A stretch of 64,000 nt of DNA. It comes from Spirometra erinaceieuropaei. Lineage: Eukaryota; Platyhelminthes; Cestoda; Diphyllobothriidea; Diphyllobothriidae. Position 1 is the first letter of the stretch. Each line of letters opens with the position of its first letter. The position numbers and the translations under genes are program-made. The stretch is from contig CACRXP010000045.1 of NCBI GenBank assembly GCA_902702965.1, forward strand, positions 135,191 to 199,190, in the 5' to 3' direction. The notes beneath the pieces are model-generated. The model searched no databases, was not told where the DNA came from, and worked only from the letters and a program-made list of their open reading frames with translations. Shown piece by piece: positions 33,462 through 44,929 of this stretch.

Positions 33462-34690
33462 CTCACTTGAAGTATTTGATGGATGCCGCGCTGAGCGTTA
33501 ATGGACATCACCATAAGCCTCCAGACAATTAATATGGTAAGATGTGGATTGGTAGCCCCACCTGATGAACACAATACTCCTGGGGTTGTGGTTCAGGTTT
33601 AGGGGTTAGTGCAACTATTTCTCAATCATTCAAAGTACAACCCCGCATTCCCAATAGCTTTTCTTTTGCATACAACTACAGTAGGTGGGCTAACTCATGA
33701 AATATCTACCGAAATTCCGAAATGCCTCTTCGTTTCGCAAAGATTAATTAAATAGGGTTGCAAAACTAATCGTCCTGGTTGCCGACTTCCGAAAAAAACG
33801 TCTTTCCGGTTGCATGCGAAAACCACACCCTGTAAAAAAGGACGACTTGCATTTTTCTCATTGATTTTCGATGCCCCTAATTGTTCAATTATATTTCATG
33901 GGAAACATGCATAAAATATTCATTATTTTGCTCATTCGGTAGAAAATTACTTCTTCGTCCAATTTTATACTCGAAGGAAAAGTATAATTCGACTTTAAAA
34001 GTTGCTACTTGTGAGATTTTTAATACCGTGAAATGGCCACTCATAAAACATTAGGTCTCTATATTTACCAAGTTGGCTTATAAAGTTAAAAATACGGCTC
34101 AAATCTGCTGCTAAATTTTATGAACCCCATATGGTGTCCTCTTAATACCTTAGAGAAATGTAGGGTTTTCCGTACGCAGAAAGTGTGTGGCTTGTAGTTT
34201 GTAAACCGTAAATGCAAGTGTAGCTGCATGTCGGGTTTAAGATTATTTGGAAATTGGAAAAGTTTTTGAAAACCGAATTATACCCTTCCTCCGAGTATAA
34301 AATTGGAAGAAAACGTAATTTTCTACCGAATGTGCAAAAGGATAAATATTTTTATGAATGTTTTCCATGAAATATAATTGAATATTTAAGGGCATTGAAA
34401 ATCAATGAGAAAAATTCATGCTACATAATTAGTCATTTTTTACAGAGCCTAGCTTTTGCATACAGCCGGAAAGAAATTCGTTCGAAAGCCGGCATCCTGA
34501 GGTAACTGAGAAACCCCTATTATCACTCGCCCATTATTAGAGGTGACTGGAGTTTGTTTACTTCAGGTGGGGCTGCATAACCACATCCGACCGACGCACT
34601 AATTCATTTAAAATATTTACTGGATGCCGCGCTGGGCGTTAATAAACAATAACATAAGCTCTCAGGCAAATAATATTACTATTAACGCCA
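33459..34690. repeat. Repeat halves flanking FB copy 3
   Basis: An about 75-bp segment with GGATGCCGCGCTGAGCGTTAA (33481) returns in direct orientation as GGATGCCGCGCTGGGCGTTAA (34622). Next to them an about 40-bp segment around AGCCCCACCTGA (33556) returns inverted as TCAGGTGGGGCT (about 34563). FB copy 3 lies between. They may be one older repeat disrupted by the FB insertion, or two copies of it. Confidence 0.5.
33681..34506 (+). mobile_element. Fold-back element FB, copy 3 (A type, right end lost)
   Basis: The left end CAGTAGGTGGGCTAACTCATG follows TA. Arms and centre align with the other A copies up to GCCGGCATCCTGAGGTAACTGA (to about 34510); the last about 150 bp including the terminal motif are missing and replaced by the flanking repeat. 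Non-coding. Confidence 0.75.
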
Positions 34691-34804
34691 AGGATGGAGT
34701 GCAAGTGGCGAAAATGATTACAAGCCTACATCTAAGCCGATAGTGGGCAGTTTGAATGTACTAAAAATAATCAAAATTGGTAGCAGTCGCCAGATCCACT
34801 AAGA

Positions 34805-36260
34805 AGAATGTGGACGATGTTTCATGCGGCCAGTGATGGTAGTGGAGTATGTTTCGACATCCGAGAGGGTGCATTACGCCTTATCTGCCAACAATCTGTA
34901 AATGAATCTGCCCTGTACATGACGGAACTGCTATCACCTCCAACGATCTCAGCCTGCACAGGAAAAAACAGGGATGTGGAGAAAACTCAGGGCTTCTGAC
35001 TTTTCCTTCTATCCACAGGTAATTACAGGCAACATCTTGGTAGTGGTGCGGTTGTTCAAACCGCCGAGCTCACTGGCCGATGAAGAGTATCCTGTTTGGA
35101 AGTGGCAAACGGGGTTGTTTGATGCGGGCCCGCCTTTGTGCCGAAGGTTTTAGAAGACAGGCATTCGTGGTATGTGTGCTGTACGCCGACACATAACTGA
35201 GTGTACATGCAGTGAGCATTTGTCAAGTTGAGTACCACTCAGAGTCACGTTTGGTAAGTGGAAGTAAGGGAAGGTGAAGGCTGGACGGTGAGGTGAATCT
35301 GTGCAATGCGCATCATTCCTGTGCTTCTGTGTGGCTTTTGCGTATGCAAAATATGCCAGAGGCATGCTTGGACTTCGAATGCGAGCATGCCACATGTATT
35401 CAGCAGTAAAAAATCGCCTTTTTAGAGGCCGGCCGTGATTAAAAAATTCATTAGTTGGGAGGAATATGCATATGGGTGATTCGAGTTCGGGGAGGCAGCA
35501 AGTGCTCCCACACAGTTTGCATGAGTAATTAAAAGAAGTCGGCCGAACGTAATGATATGACTCTACTGTCTGCCGAATCCTTTTAAATGCACTCTCAGTA
35601 GTCAATTATGGTGGACGGAAGCACAAAAGCGGTTCTAGTCCATTCCTGTATTCAGTGTCTCGGCATTATCTGGACCGATTGACTTGATGCGTGCGGTTCC
35701 AGCTTGACAGCCGCCACGCTGGCTACACCGACACAGATGCTAAATGCCGATAACTGCAACTAACATTGTGGCTTGAAACGTGATCTTGCTTTCTTGAGGC
35801 CGGGACACTGTCACGTGAGGCATCTCACCGACTGATGACGTTGGCCCCTCTTTGCGTGACGAGTTGACGATGCCTTGTCTACTGACGGGACCTGATGGAT
35901 GGACTGCGCCAGACACGGAGGCGTTATACACATGACCGCTTCAGTCTACGTCACTTGGTCGGCTTCGAACGACTGCTATGCATGACCTCAACGCGTCTTT
36001 TCTATGTCCTCTCATCCTGACCATGGGAGTGGAGGCCAACCTAGTTTCTTGACTGTAAGATGCTCGCTTATTACTGACCTGTGGTGGATAATATTTGATA
36101 CAGTCCTTAGGGGGCCGAGAAGGTATTAGAAATCGGATGCCAGCTGGCTGTCAGGGCAATTATTTTGGAAGGAGTCAATTGCTGTGTCTTTACAGTATGA
36201 TACCGAAGACATGAAATATTCCTTAATTCACGAGTGTGGTCTAAGTCGCTATGAACCTGC
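34805..36260 (+). repeat. Dispersed repeat RD, copy split by a ~940-bp insertion
   Basis: 34805-35070 and 36015-36260 correspond to neighbouring parts of the minus-strand copy at 28500-28965. Between them are about 940 bp absent from that copy. The left part ends at GCCGAGCTCACTGG and the right part resumes at ATGGGAGTGGAGGCC. Confidence 0.65.
35071..36014. other. Insert inside repeat RD
   Basis: About 940 bp. It has no terminal inverted repeats I can see and does not match FB. Minus-strand frames 35150-35605 (151 codons) and 35740-35931 (63 codons) are open but unrecognised. Possibly a fragment of an unrelated mobile element. Confidence 0.35.
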
Positions 36261-37520
36261 CATATGCACTGACCAAATCACCCAAGTGGACTTGAACGTC
36301 CTTCAATTATATTAAAGCGCAAAGACTGTTAGGAGTGGTTTTGCGTTTGTTGGAAGTTGCGACTTTTTCTGCAGTACGAAAATGCCGACCATCTGAATGT
36401 TTGCTCGATTTTCCTGGTAGTGACGTAACAGAAGTGAGGGTTTTCAAGCGTTCGCTTGTAAACCGTACGTTGTACGCTGAATCCCTCATTTTCCACTCCG
36501 CATTTGAGCCACCGTCTGAGCTACTCGGTTGAATTGATTCGCTCCAACATTCATAACCCTTTTCTAGTTATTTAGTCACTAGTGCTATTGCCTGATTATA
36601 ACCATCCCGCCTACGTTTATGTTCTTAACGAAAAGCCGTTCCTTTCATCGGTCTAGAACACCGTTTTTTATCCTTTTAAGCCTAGGTTATTAAAATTTCA
36701 TAACATAAAATCTAGAGGCATATAAGCACTTAGAGTTTATTCCCCCGAATTGCCTGATATTACTCGTTGTGGTAGAATTTAACACCATCATATTTTCGCG
36801 CCTCTATACTGCAAAACTGCGGTTATTTTCGAGATCAGAAAATAGGCAATTTTTGCTTAGAGAAATGCAATTATATCGTAGTGGGGGCACGCCAAGAGAC
36901 TCTGGGTAGGGTTGGCTTCACCGTATTGTTAAATACTGTTCGTGGCGATTAGCTACTGGAGGCAACCATTTGAATTGCTGCTACGTTTTAAGAACTGCTT
37001 ACGTGTTTTCGCATAGTAATGCTTGGAATTGGAGTAGTAACCCTGGGAAATGCTTCGTACCATTTTTCGAAAATGGTGAGGTTAACATAAAAGTCGGGGA
37101 CGAGTCAAAAGGACGCTGTCCTGCATCACAGTGACAAAGACGAGGAAATATGTCCGCAAACCTTTGCGATAAGGAGTTAAAAACGACAGTTTTTGAGTGC
37201 CTGAAAGAGGGCAAAAGTCTGGTAAAGGTAGCCTGTCTACAAGTAGGTCAATAACCCTGCGCACAAAAGCAGAACAGTCCCACATTTTTCATAAACCCAG
37301 TCACCTGCCAACGTTGGGGGAGCTGCGGCTCCCGCCGGTTCGTGCGTTCGGCTGGGCTGACATTTCAGGCGCAAACACATTCGAAGCACGCTTTGCACTT
37401 TGTGGGACAGAAATGCAACGGGAATGCCCTTCCAAACTATGATAACTTTTTGAAACTTTGTAAATTAAGTCATGTTCAAATGACAACACGCACCGTAGAG
37501 AAAAAACATTCGGGCAGGAG
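36261..37520. other. No recognisable gene
   Basis: About 1.25 kb with only short, unrecognised open frames on both strands. Confidence 0.4.
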
Positions 37521-37529
37521 AAATTTCCT

Positions 37530-38312
37530 GACAGTTCGACCATCGATTTCGATGATGTCCACCGTATGCCCCACAGCAACAGCGGTGGGAGCAGGGACGG
37601 TGACTTGCGCAGGGGTTTATAGTGCCGGTAGACTTGCGCTACATATACCCACACTCTCTCCTCCTGCCCCGCCTGAGCCCGGTGTCAAGGCAGAGTCAAG
37701 AAGACCGGAGACGAGGGAGGCCGCAGGTGGATGGCTCGGACGGATCCTCACCTTGGCGTTCCACCACACCCCCTGGTCCACGCAACAAATAATCAGGATT
37801 TCAACCAACACAACAGAGATTGGAGGCTGGCACGGCCGAAGCCGCACCTAGGCGCGCCGCCGACGCCTGGCTCGGATCCCACACAGCGGGAGGGCAGAGA
37901 TTTCCTAGTGTGCATGCCACATGCATGCGACAGTTCGGCCGTTGTGCCTGACGATGCCCATCGTGCGCTTCACAGCAAGGTGAAGCAGACACGGTGACGG
38001 ACTCGTGAATTAATTTATAGCGAGTGTGGACTTGCGTAGCATCTATCGCACTTTCTACTCCTCCCCGCCTGGGACCGGTATCATGGCATAGTCAAGAAGA
38101 CTGGAGGCAGGAGAGGGCGCAGGCGGCTGGCAAGGCTGGACCCGCAACTAGGTCCACCCGCGCTCATCCCCGGGTTCACAACAAACCCTCGACCAGGATT
38201 TTAACTAACACCAACAGCACCATGACGGTAGGATGACTGGGCAGCTATGCTGGCGAACTGCATGCCCAGCGGAGTGCAAGCGCATCTACCGGCAGGGGAC
38301 CAGATGCCAGGT
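37530..38312 (+). repeat. GC-rich repeat RC, two head-to-tail copies
   Basis: Unit 1 (about 37530-37910): CAGTTCGACCATCGA, GATGTCCACCGTATGCCCCAC, GTAGACTTGCGC, AGAGTCAAGAAGACCGGAGA, ACACCCCCTGGTCCACGCAA, then GCACGGCCGAAGCCGCACCT. Unit 2 (about 37930-38312): CAGTTCGGCCGTTGTG, TGGACTTGCGTAGCATCTA, AGTCAAGAAGACTGGAGG, GATGACTGGGCAGCTATGC, AGCGCATCTACCGGCAGGG-like end. The two differ in their second halves, showing two RC subtypes. Open frames here are not genes. Confidence 0.65.
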
Positions 38313-39325
38313 ACCTTTGACCTCACCGTAGGCGGATTTATTTGGCTTTCGAACACTTCTATGTATGTGGCTTTCCTACCTGCATACCCCTATCGGAAGG
38401 CCTCCTGGCGTCTGAGAAATTTTTAAAAATGCGTCTTTCATCTCGTACACTTCGGAAGCAGCATTAATAATTCACTGGCATAGTAAAGGGGACGAGTATT
38501 CACCATAATGCCTTAAAATGCCATTAAATGGAGGCTTCTTTTTTCAGGCCTGGACTGTCTGTCTTCAGTTACCAGCAGAAACACTCTGAAATGCTCAGTG
38601 TAAAAAGTGGCATTATTGTGCACCGCTTTCAAAAGAAGTCATAAAATTCCCTTAAGTCTTCAAGAGCAACGAATAGCATAAAAAGCTGAGAAATCGATTT
38701 TTCAGTCTTGATGAAGACAAGTGCGCATCTGAATGTGTACAGCTGAATGACGGTTTATGTTCCCCAGTAGAGTAACCGTGTTGTTAAGCAATATTAAAGA
38801 ACCAATCGAATTTTCCGAATGAGCTTTCGGTTAGACCAGACTACTCAGGCAAGTTTGTAACAGAGACTTTCTTGCAGCATATTTTAAGATACTTCAATCA
38901 AACCAGGATCTTAAATACCTGTCTTTTAGAGCGCCGGCGAAGATCCTGCCCGATACAAAATGGCCATTTACGTTACACGATTTTTGCACTCGATTTCCAA
39001 TACCTTAATAAATCCAAACAGGTATCTAAGAAAACATGCATAAACTATCCTATCTTGTACGATTGTTGCATCATATTGCGTAATCTGTACACTTTTTTTC
39101 CGGAAAAAGGGTATCTCCCAGCTGGAGATAGTAACCGACTCTTGAGTATTTATTAACCCGATCTGTCTTTGCATTTGTGTTTAGACTTTTCAGATTGTAA
39201 GCCGCAAATCACACACTTAGGGCAGATCGTATATTTCCTAATGCTTTTAGAGGGGTCCTACATACTGGTCGTAAAATATTACAATGAATATGGACTACGG
39301 TGTACAATTAATCAGTAACGTTAAT
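38313..39325. other. No recognisable gene
   Basis: About 1 kb, AT-rich on the right; nothing recognised. Confidence 0.4.
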
Positions 39326-39329
39326 AAAC

Positions 39330-39745
39330 AGACGTTTCAGGACCTCACAACTCATGTTGAATGAACGTTTTTTGAAAGTAAAATATCACTCTTTTTCGAG
39401 GGGAAGTGTCAAAAATATGCAATGTACAAAACATAATATACGAAGGTTCTTTTATATCCACGGTTCCTATGAAATATACATGTACATATACGTATACATG
39501 TGTCGAAAATCAAAGAAAACTATGCTACTGAAGTAGCCATTTTATACCGAGTGTGAGTCTTATACGCGGTCATAAAAGGACCTATCTAAAAGTCAACACC
39601 CTGAGACGACAGAAATATCCTCGAATAATGTCGCATGATAATTAGAATCACAGACCCAGCGAAGCAATTCTTTCTAGGAGAAATCTCGTTCTAGAATATT
39701 TGTCATCCTTTCGTGTGATACTTTACCTAGTGCAAGTAATCTTTT
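39330..39745. mobile_element. Fold-back element FB, eroded fragment
   Basis: Follows the right arm of FB loosely: GTCGAAAATCAAAGAAAACTATGCTACTGAAGTAGCCAT, an ACACCCTGAGACGAC-like block, CATGATAATTAGAATCACA and TTCGTGTGATACTTTACC at the end. Terminal motifs are gone. Confidence 0.4.
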
Positions 39746-40007
39746 TAAATTTTGATGATGATACCAATGTAAGCATTTAAGGAATACAGTTAGGCAAACG
39801 TACGCTTTCGATTGCTCATCCGAGGACTGTACAGTTATATATACCTTCAAGGCGAAGAAGTGGAGTGCTTGTGAAAACTATTCTTAGCTGCAGGATATGT
39901 GCACGTGACATTATTGTTCAAGCGACGATGTAGTAGCTCACTCTGAATGGTAGTGGGAGAATTAACTCTTTCTTCCCAGTTGTCGACATGTCAGATTTTA
40001 GGGGACG

Positions 40008-40310
40008 TCACTCCATATTTTGACTAATGAACCTTTCAGGAAAACCATTTTCTCGCAAAGTGTTTAGTGTAATGACGAGGGCGTTCCCCAACGTATTTGG
40101 AAGGCATTTTATCCTAGCTCGGTTTGTGAGACTGCGTACAAAGCTTCGTTTATGACTTAGTTGAACAAACTGTACAATGTGGCGTATTGCCCTGTCCGGG
40201 ATTTCCTGCAATATGCACTTATACAAATTGCTCCATTGAGTGTTCTATTAAGTAGGACGTCCAGAAATAGGGGGCACTTTCCGTCCTCTTTTTTCCAAGT
40301 GATGATTAAC
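40008..40310 (-). pseudogene. Penelope-like element RT-linker fragment
   Basis: On the minus strand: KKEDGKCPLFLDVLLNR, then SAYCRKSRTGQYATLYSLFN, then in a second frame LSHKRSFVRSLTNRARIKC and LENTLRENG-like VITLNTLRENGFPERFI. This is the end of the PLE RT and the linker toward the endonuclease; at least one frameshift separates the two parts. The endonuclease is not visible further left. Confidence 0.7.
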
Positions 40311-41030
40311 GCTGGATGAGCCTAATTAACTTTGGAGGCCTGATGATTAATAATCAGAAGCGTACGTCCGCTGAATTTTACATCTTGATGTTTTTTAACT
40401 GAAGTAACTCTACAGAATTTAGTTCTTTTTTATATGATACATCAGCTACTAGCAAAGCCCTTATTTAGCTCTTCATCGTCGCCTTAAGCCTGTCCGTTTT
40501 TTAAGCCACGCCACTGACGTTTCTCAATGCAATCATACTGCTTCATTGAGAATTCCGTGAGTTGCTTAAATATTACGTTTGTGTTGGGCAACGTCATTTA
40601 GAAGACACCTGATTACTAGGCACCCGTATGAATTCATCGCTTTGCCTAGCGGTCCAGACTGCTACCCAAATACACACTGAGCGGATAGCAGAAAGGCCGA
40701 TTTACAATTCTGTTGCATTTGCCGGCGAGCCTACCGAGAATAAACCAGGTTCAAATTCCGCGACATGAGATCAAACGGCCAAGGCTTTCCGGTTAACGCT
40801 TGGGCGCTCTACCGAATAGGCCGTCACGTCGATGCCACCAACGTTGGCACTTCACCGATGACCCCTTTTTACGACCTACCAAATGAACCAACCATTTCAC
40901 GAAAACTCCGCTTAACCTGTACGATAATCATGTCTTCTGGCTTGGCAATGGGGAAACGTTTTCACAGCACTTACATTCAAGCCATTTCATGTCTTGTCTA
41001 AGCATGATAGCCCAACAGAAGCGAAGAGAC
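40311..41030. other. No recognisable gene
   Basis: Nothing certain. A B-box-like AGGTTCAAATTCCG at about 40748 suggests an eroded tRNA-like SINE. Confidence 0.35.
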
Positions 41031-41034
41031 GAGT

Positions 41035-41875
41035 CCCAGGAAGTAGTCTTGAAGAAGGAGACACGATCACTGAGACAAGAGCTTTATTAGCCTGCCGTTT
41101 CGGATTCCTGCTCAAACCCATCATCAGAGCCACAAGCAGATACGGGTGGTTTATGCACAAGGGGCTGCAGTAGTTATAGGATGCAGTCGCCATGCTACCG
41201 CATACCTATGAACATTCACGGCTCCCCCCTTCATTCGGGATCGCACTTGGTGTGCTAATTTTTTGATGGCCGACATTCGCGTCGTTAATTGCTGCAATTT
41301 CATCACGTGCGTTGGATGATGGTGTGATGATTACTCAACCATCTGATCCACCGACCCTGGTGTTGGGACAAGTGTTCACCTATGCGCTCCCCGTGTGGTT
41401 AATTACTCCGCCTAGGCGAAGTCTCAGCACCGAGTATGGAAGGGGAAGTTCATTGCACTTGCTAATTGACTGGAGGCCAGTAAACCATGATTCAAGTAGC
41501 CCAAGGCTTACGCGGTTGTCACCTCTTGCGAGAATTTGGGCCTCGACAAATTTTAATGTGTGGCCGGATCTCGTCGAATGAGCCGCAAATTCAGGGTTGG
41601 CGTCATTTCTCCACACAGCTGCAGCGTGTTCGGCCATTCTCGTTCGGAGCTGTCTTCCGGTTTCTCCGACCTACTTGCTTTGTCCGCAACTGCACTAGAT
41701 CCGATAAACGACTCCAGACGTTTCTAGCCGTGACAGTGGGTCTTTCGGTTTCATCACCTGACGCCTCATGGTCGCCTCCGGTCTGTGTCTCTAATGATGG
41801 GTTCGAGCAGGGATCCGAAACGTCAGGCTAATAAAGCTTTTGTCCCAGCGGTCGTGTCTCCTTCTTCATGATAGC
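41035..41875 (-). mobile_element. PLE 3' end with ribozyme-like cores at both, inverted, termini
   Basis: The left end (minus orientation) has a hammerhead-like core at 41094-41127: CTGATGA, stem GGGTT/AATCC, GAAAC. The right end (plus orientation) has CTAATGA at 41791-41797, the same stem with one wobble, and GAAACGTC at 41817-41824, then CTAATAAAGC. Both ends carry the GTGTCTCCTTCTTC landmark outside. Between lies the antisense end of the PLE endonuclease gene. The inverted arms are short (about 90 bp), unlike the 25.6-26.7 kb copy. Confidence 0.75.
41380..41705 (-). pseudogene. PLE GIY-YIG endonuclease C-terminus
   Basis: The minus strand reads VGETGRQLRTRMAEHAAAV (from about 41690), then FVEAQILARGDNRV, ESWFTGLQSISKCNELPLPY and SVLRLRLGGVI. 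The motif YVGETGRxLRTRMxEH is the second half of the GIY-YIG nuclease of PLEs. The Tyr codon before VGETGR is TAG here, so the frame is broken at the active-site motif. The rest of the protein is absent. Confidence 0.75.
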
Positions 41876-42505
41876 CCAGTTTCATTTGCACATAAATTAT
41901 AACATGTCATTGAGGTTGACAAGGACTGAGTGTCATCAACTCGCTGAAGTTGAACTTCTCGCATACAGCTTTTGACCTTTTTTTGGAGTCTTCATGCGAT
42001 GTGCGCTCTGCGCTGAGCTAAATCTGTCTGCTATATGCCCCCAACAAGCCCTCCGGGATCCTTCCCTCAGACGGTATGTTGTTTGTCCTGGACGTGATAT
42101 CGACAGAGCTGGTGGATTTGAAACAAAACAAGAATACTTTCCTGCTTGCCACAAATTTAACACGCTGTGTTCTACGGAAGGCTTTGTATCCATTTACTGG
42201 GCCTCTGGTATGACCGGCTAATTCGAGCGTATATTCGAACCACGACAGCCGCCAACGACTTTACTTTCTCAGGGCACTAAATGGCCATCATTCGATCCTG
42301 AAAACTGTTCCCCTTTCTTCATTACCTTCGACAGGACATGCAGGGGTCGCTTTGTCTCCAAAAACTACCGCGCGCGATCGGTCAACCCTGTATTCATGCT
42401 GCGTATTTTGTTTGAATTAGAAATACACAAGAAACATCCTCACGAAATAATAATTCTTGAGTTCTGGCTTCATCTTTAGCAGGACGGAAAACAGACAGAC
42501 AAACG
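41876..42505. other. No recognisable gene
   Basis: Open frames 41994-42221 (+, 75 codons) and 41936-42193 (-, 85 codons) overlap and have no known motifs. Confidence 0.35.
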
Positions 42506-42509
42506 AGTA

Positions 42510-42800
42510 ACTGAGATGGCCATTCCGGCCATATCAGCCGTTGTCAGCCAGCCATACCCAGCCTCGGGTCTGAATAACCTGAGATTCAAACAGAGTCCTT
42601 GGGACATCAAGCGTTAAATAGTCCAACGTTTTACCACTGTTGACATTTTCGACCACAACCGACGGGGCGGCGGGCTGGTGACTCATTGTTAGACTGCTGA
42701 ACTTAATAATGCCAGAAGGCCAATGAATCAGGTTCGAACTACAGGCCACCCTGATCTGGGGTTAGATATCGTTGGCTGCTGACGACGAATAAGCCGGAAA
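42510..42800. mobile_element. SINE-like type S, two opposed copies
   Basis: The left copy (minus, 42510-42610) and right copy (plus, 42715-42800) share the type S body: GGTTCGAACTACAGG or its counterpart, CTGGGGTTAGATATCG / CCTCGGGTCTG, GGCTGCTGACGACG or GTTGTCAGCCAGCC, and AAATGGCCA. Together they form a loose inverted repeat. Compare 16375-16660. Confidence 0.4.
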
Positions 42801-42829
42801 TGGCCACCACAGTCCTACATGTTTTTGTT

Positions 42830-43198
42830 GGTATTTGTGGTCGCTATGAGACTGACAGCGAGGACTCTAGATCGAGTCCCAGGACACCATGGGACGAGCA
42901 CGTCTCGCCACATGACCGGTGAACGCCCTTCCTGACTGAATGAATATCCGATCTGCAGCGACAGGGAATGACAGGTGGCGGGGCAATGATGGGCTTTGAC
43001 TCTAGGAGGTGCTTATGACCTATCTGGTAGGCCTCAGTGGTGGACCAAATGCGCCAGGTGTGCCCGTGCGCACGTTGGTGTTACTGATCCCAGATGCTGG
43101 TCAGGGTTATGATTGGCTGAATGAGGGCAAATTATGCCCAAAACAGTACTGTATTAATCTACTCGAATTCTCTGTTGTCCCTTCTCGCTGATGTGCAT
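42830..43198. other. No certain feature; tRNA-like box
   Basis: TAGATCGAGTCCC at about 42870 resembles a B-box and the preceding 40 bases could be a degraded tRNA-like head. The rest is unrecognised. Confidence 0.3.
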
Positions 43199-43199
43199 G

Positions 43200-44190
43200 C
43201 AGTAGGTAGGCTAACTTATGACATGTCAATTGAAATTCCCAAATGCGTTTTCGTTTCGAAAAGATTAATTAAATAGGGTTGGAAAACTAATCAGCCTAAA
43301 GCATAATTTTATAGTACTGCAGTTGTCGCAAAATGGATGCTTTCGAAAGAACTTCCTTCTGGCTGCATGCAGAAACAACACTGTAAAAAATGACTAAATA
43401 AGTAGTATGCATTTTTCTCATTGATTTTCAATGCTCCTGAAAGTCAAATTATATTTAATGGAGAACATGCATGAAAATATTCATTCTTTCGCTCAATCGG
43501 TTGAAAATTACGTCTTCTTCCAATCCCATACTCGAAGGAGGGGTGTAATTTGGTTTTCAAAACTTTTCCAATTCCCAAATCATTTTAAACCCTCCCTGCC
43601 GGTAAACTTGGAATCAGGGTTTCCAATCTACAAGCCGTATATTTTCCGCGTACGGAAATCCACACATTTCTCTAAGATATTAAAAGGAAATTATATAGTG
43701 TTCATAAAATTTAACATTGTATTTGATTCATATTGTTCAGTTTACAAGCCACATTGGTAAGTGCAAAGTCATGACTTTTTATGAACGGCCATTTTACGGT
43801 TATAAAAGTCTCACAATTAGAAACATTTTTAACACCGAATTATACCCCTCCTTGGAGTATAAATTTGGAAGAAGACGTAATTTTTTACCTAATGAGCGAA
43901 AGAATGAATATTTTTATGCATGTTTTCCATGAAATATTATTTGGCTTTTAAGGGCATCGGAAACCAACGATAAACATTAATGCTACTTAAGTAGTCTATT
44001 TTTACAGAGTGTTGTTTTTGCATGCAATTCGAAGGAAATTATTTCAAAAGCCGGCATCCTGCGGTATCTGAATTACTACAAAATTATGCTCAAGGCTGAC
44101 TAGTTTTAAAACCCTACCTAATTAATCTTTTCGAAACGAAAACGCATTTTGAAATTTCGGCTGACATTTCACGAGTTAGCCCACTTACTG
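43200..44190 (-). mobile_element. Fold-back element FB, copy 4 (A type)
   Basis: Complete at 991 bp: CAGTAGGTAGGCTAACTTATG on the left, CGAGTTAGCCCACTTACTG on the right followed by TA. Arms of about 350 bp and a central region in opposite orientation to copy 1. The 109-codon open frame across its centre (43431-43760) is not kept in other copies, so it is not a gene. Confidence 0.82.
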
Positions 44191-44900
44191 TATGTATATA
44201 ATCTCATATTCTTCCCCATTTAGGTATAATTTGAGTGAGATGTCAGTATTATCATAATCCCTCTTATAGTACAATGCACGTTAAAGAATAAAGAAGCTCA
44301 ACGGATATTACCTTGAGTAGACGTATGACAAAACCCTGATGAACCGTTCTCTGTAGAAGGCATCTACAATGTGAGTGATTGTCACGTTACTAAAACAGTC
44401 TGCGCGGTTCCTCAAACCTAACGCCAGGAAACGGTAATTAGCAAGTAAAAAATGTTACGAATACGTTAGTGGGAGGGAAAAGGGCGTGGTAGGATTCTTC
44501 ATTCCATTACACAACGCTTTTGTCTGGTTGACTGTGCAGTATGAGCCCTTGTATTTGCCTACTAGACAAAGACCTTCTTTCCAAAAGCAAGCGATGTCTT
44601 ATACGTCCCGACTGGACAGAACAGATTGCATTCATAATTACTTGACCTTTTCAAGCAATTCATGATGGATGATGCGGACACAAATGGCGATCTTCTGGCG
44701 GTGACTTGTCGCATCTGGAGTGTACGACAATTAATTATTTAATTTGAAACAGGCATAAACAGCAGAATTTATCGCAACCAACAAATTTTGTGAAGGCTTA
44801 TCAACTTCAACCGGACGCTACAAAACAAAGATAACGAACGAGAAAGATGGGGAGGTTTGAATTTCTACAGAAAAAATCAACCCAAACAGCAAGGTCGTCG
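44191..44900. other. No recognisable gene
   Basis: No feature recognised. CAGAACAGATTGCATTCAT at about 44629 recurs near 63290, a short shared word of unknown meaning. Confidence 0.4.
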
Positions 44901-44929
44901 TTTTCTGCGCTCAGATCAGTTAATGAAAA

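Noticed and set aside
37301..37851. Overlapping 117-169 codon frames in the RC region as genes
   Set aside because: They arise from GC-rich repeat sequence, occur on both strands and are not kept between RC copies.
43431..43760. 109-codon open frame in FB copy 4 as a transposase remnant
   Set aside because: The equivalent frame is interrupted in the other FB copies and shows no DDE or helix-turn-helix pattern.
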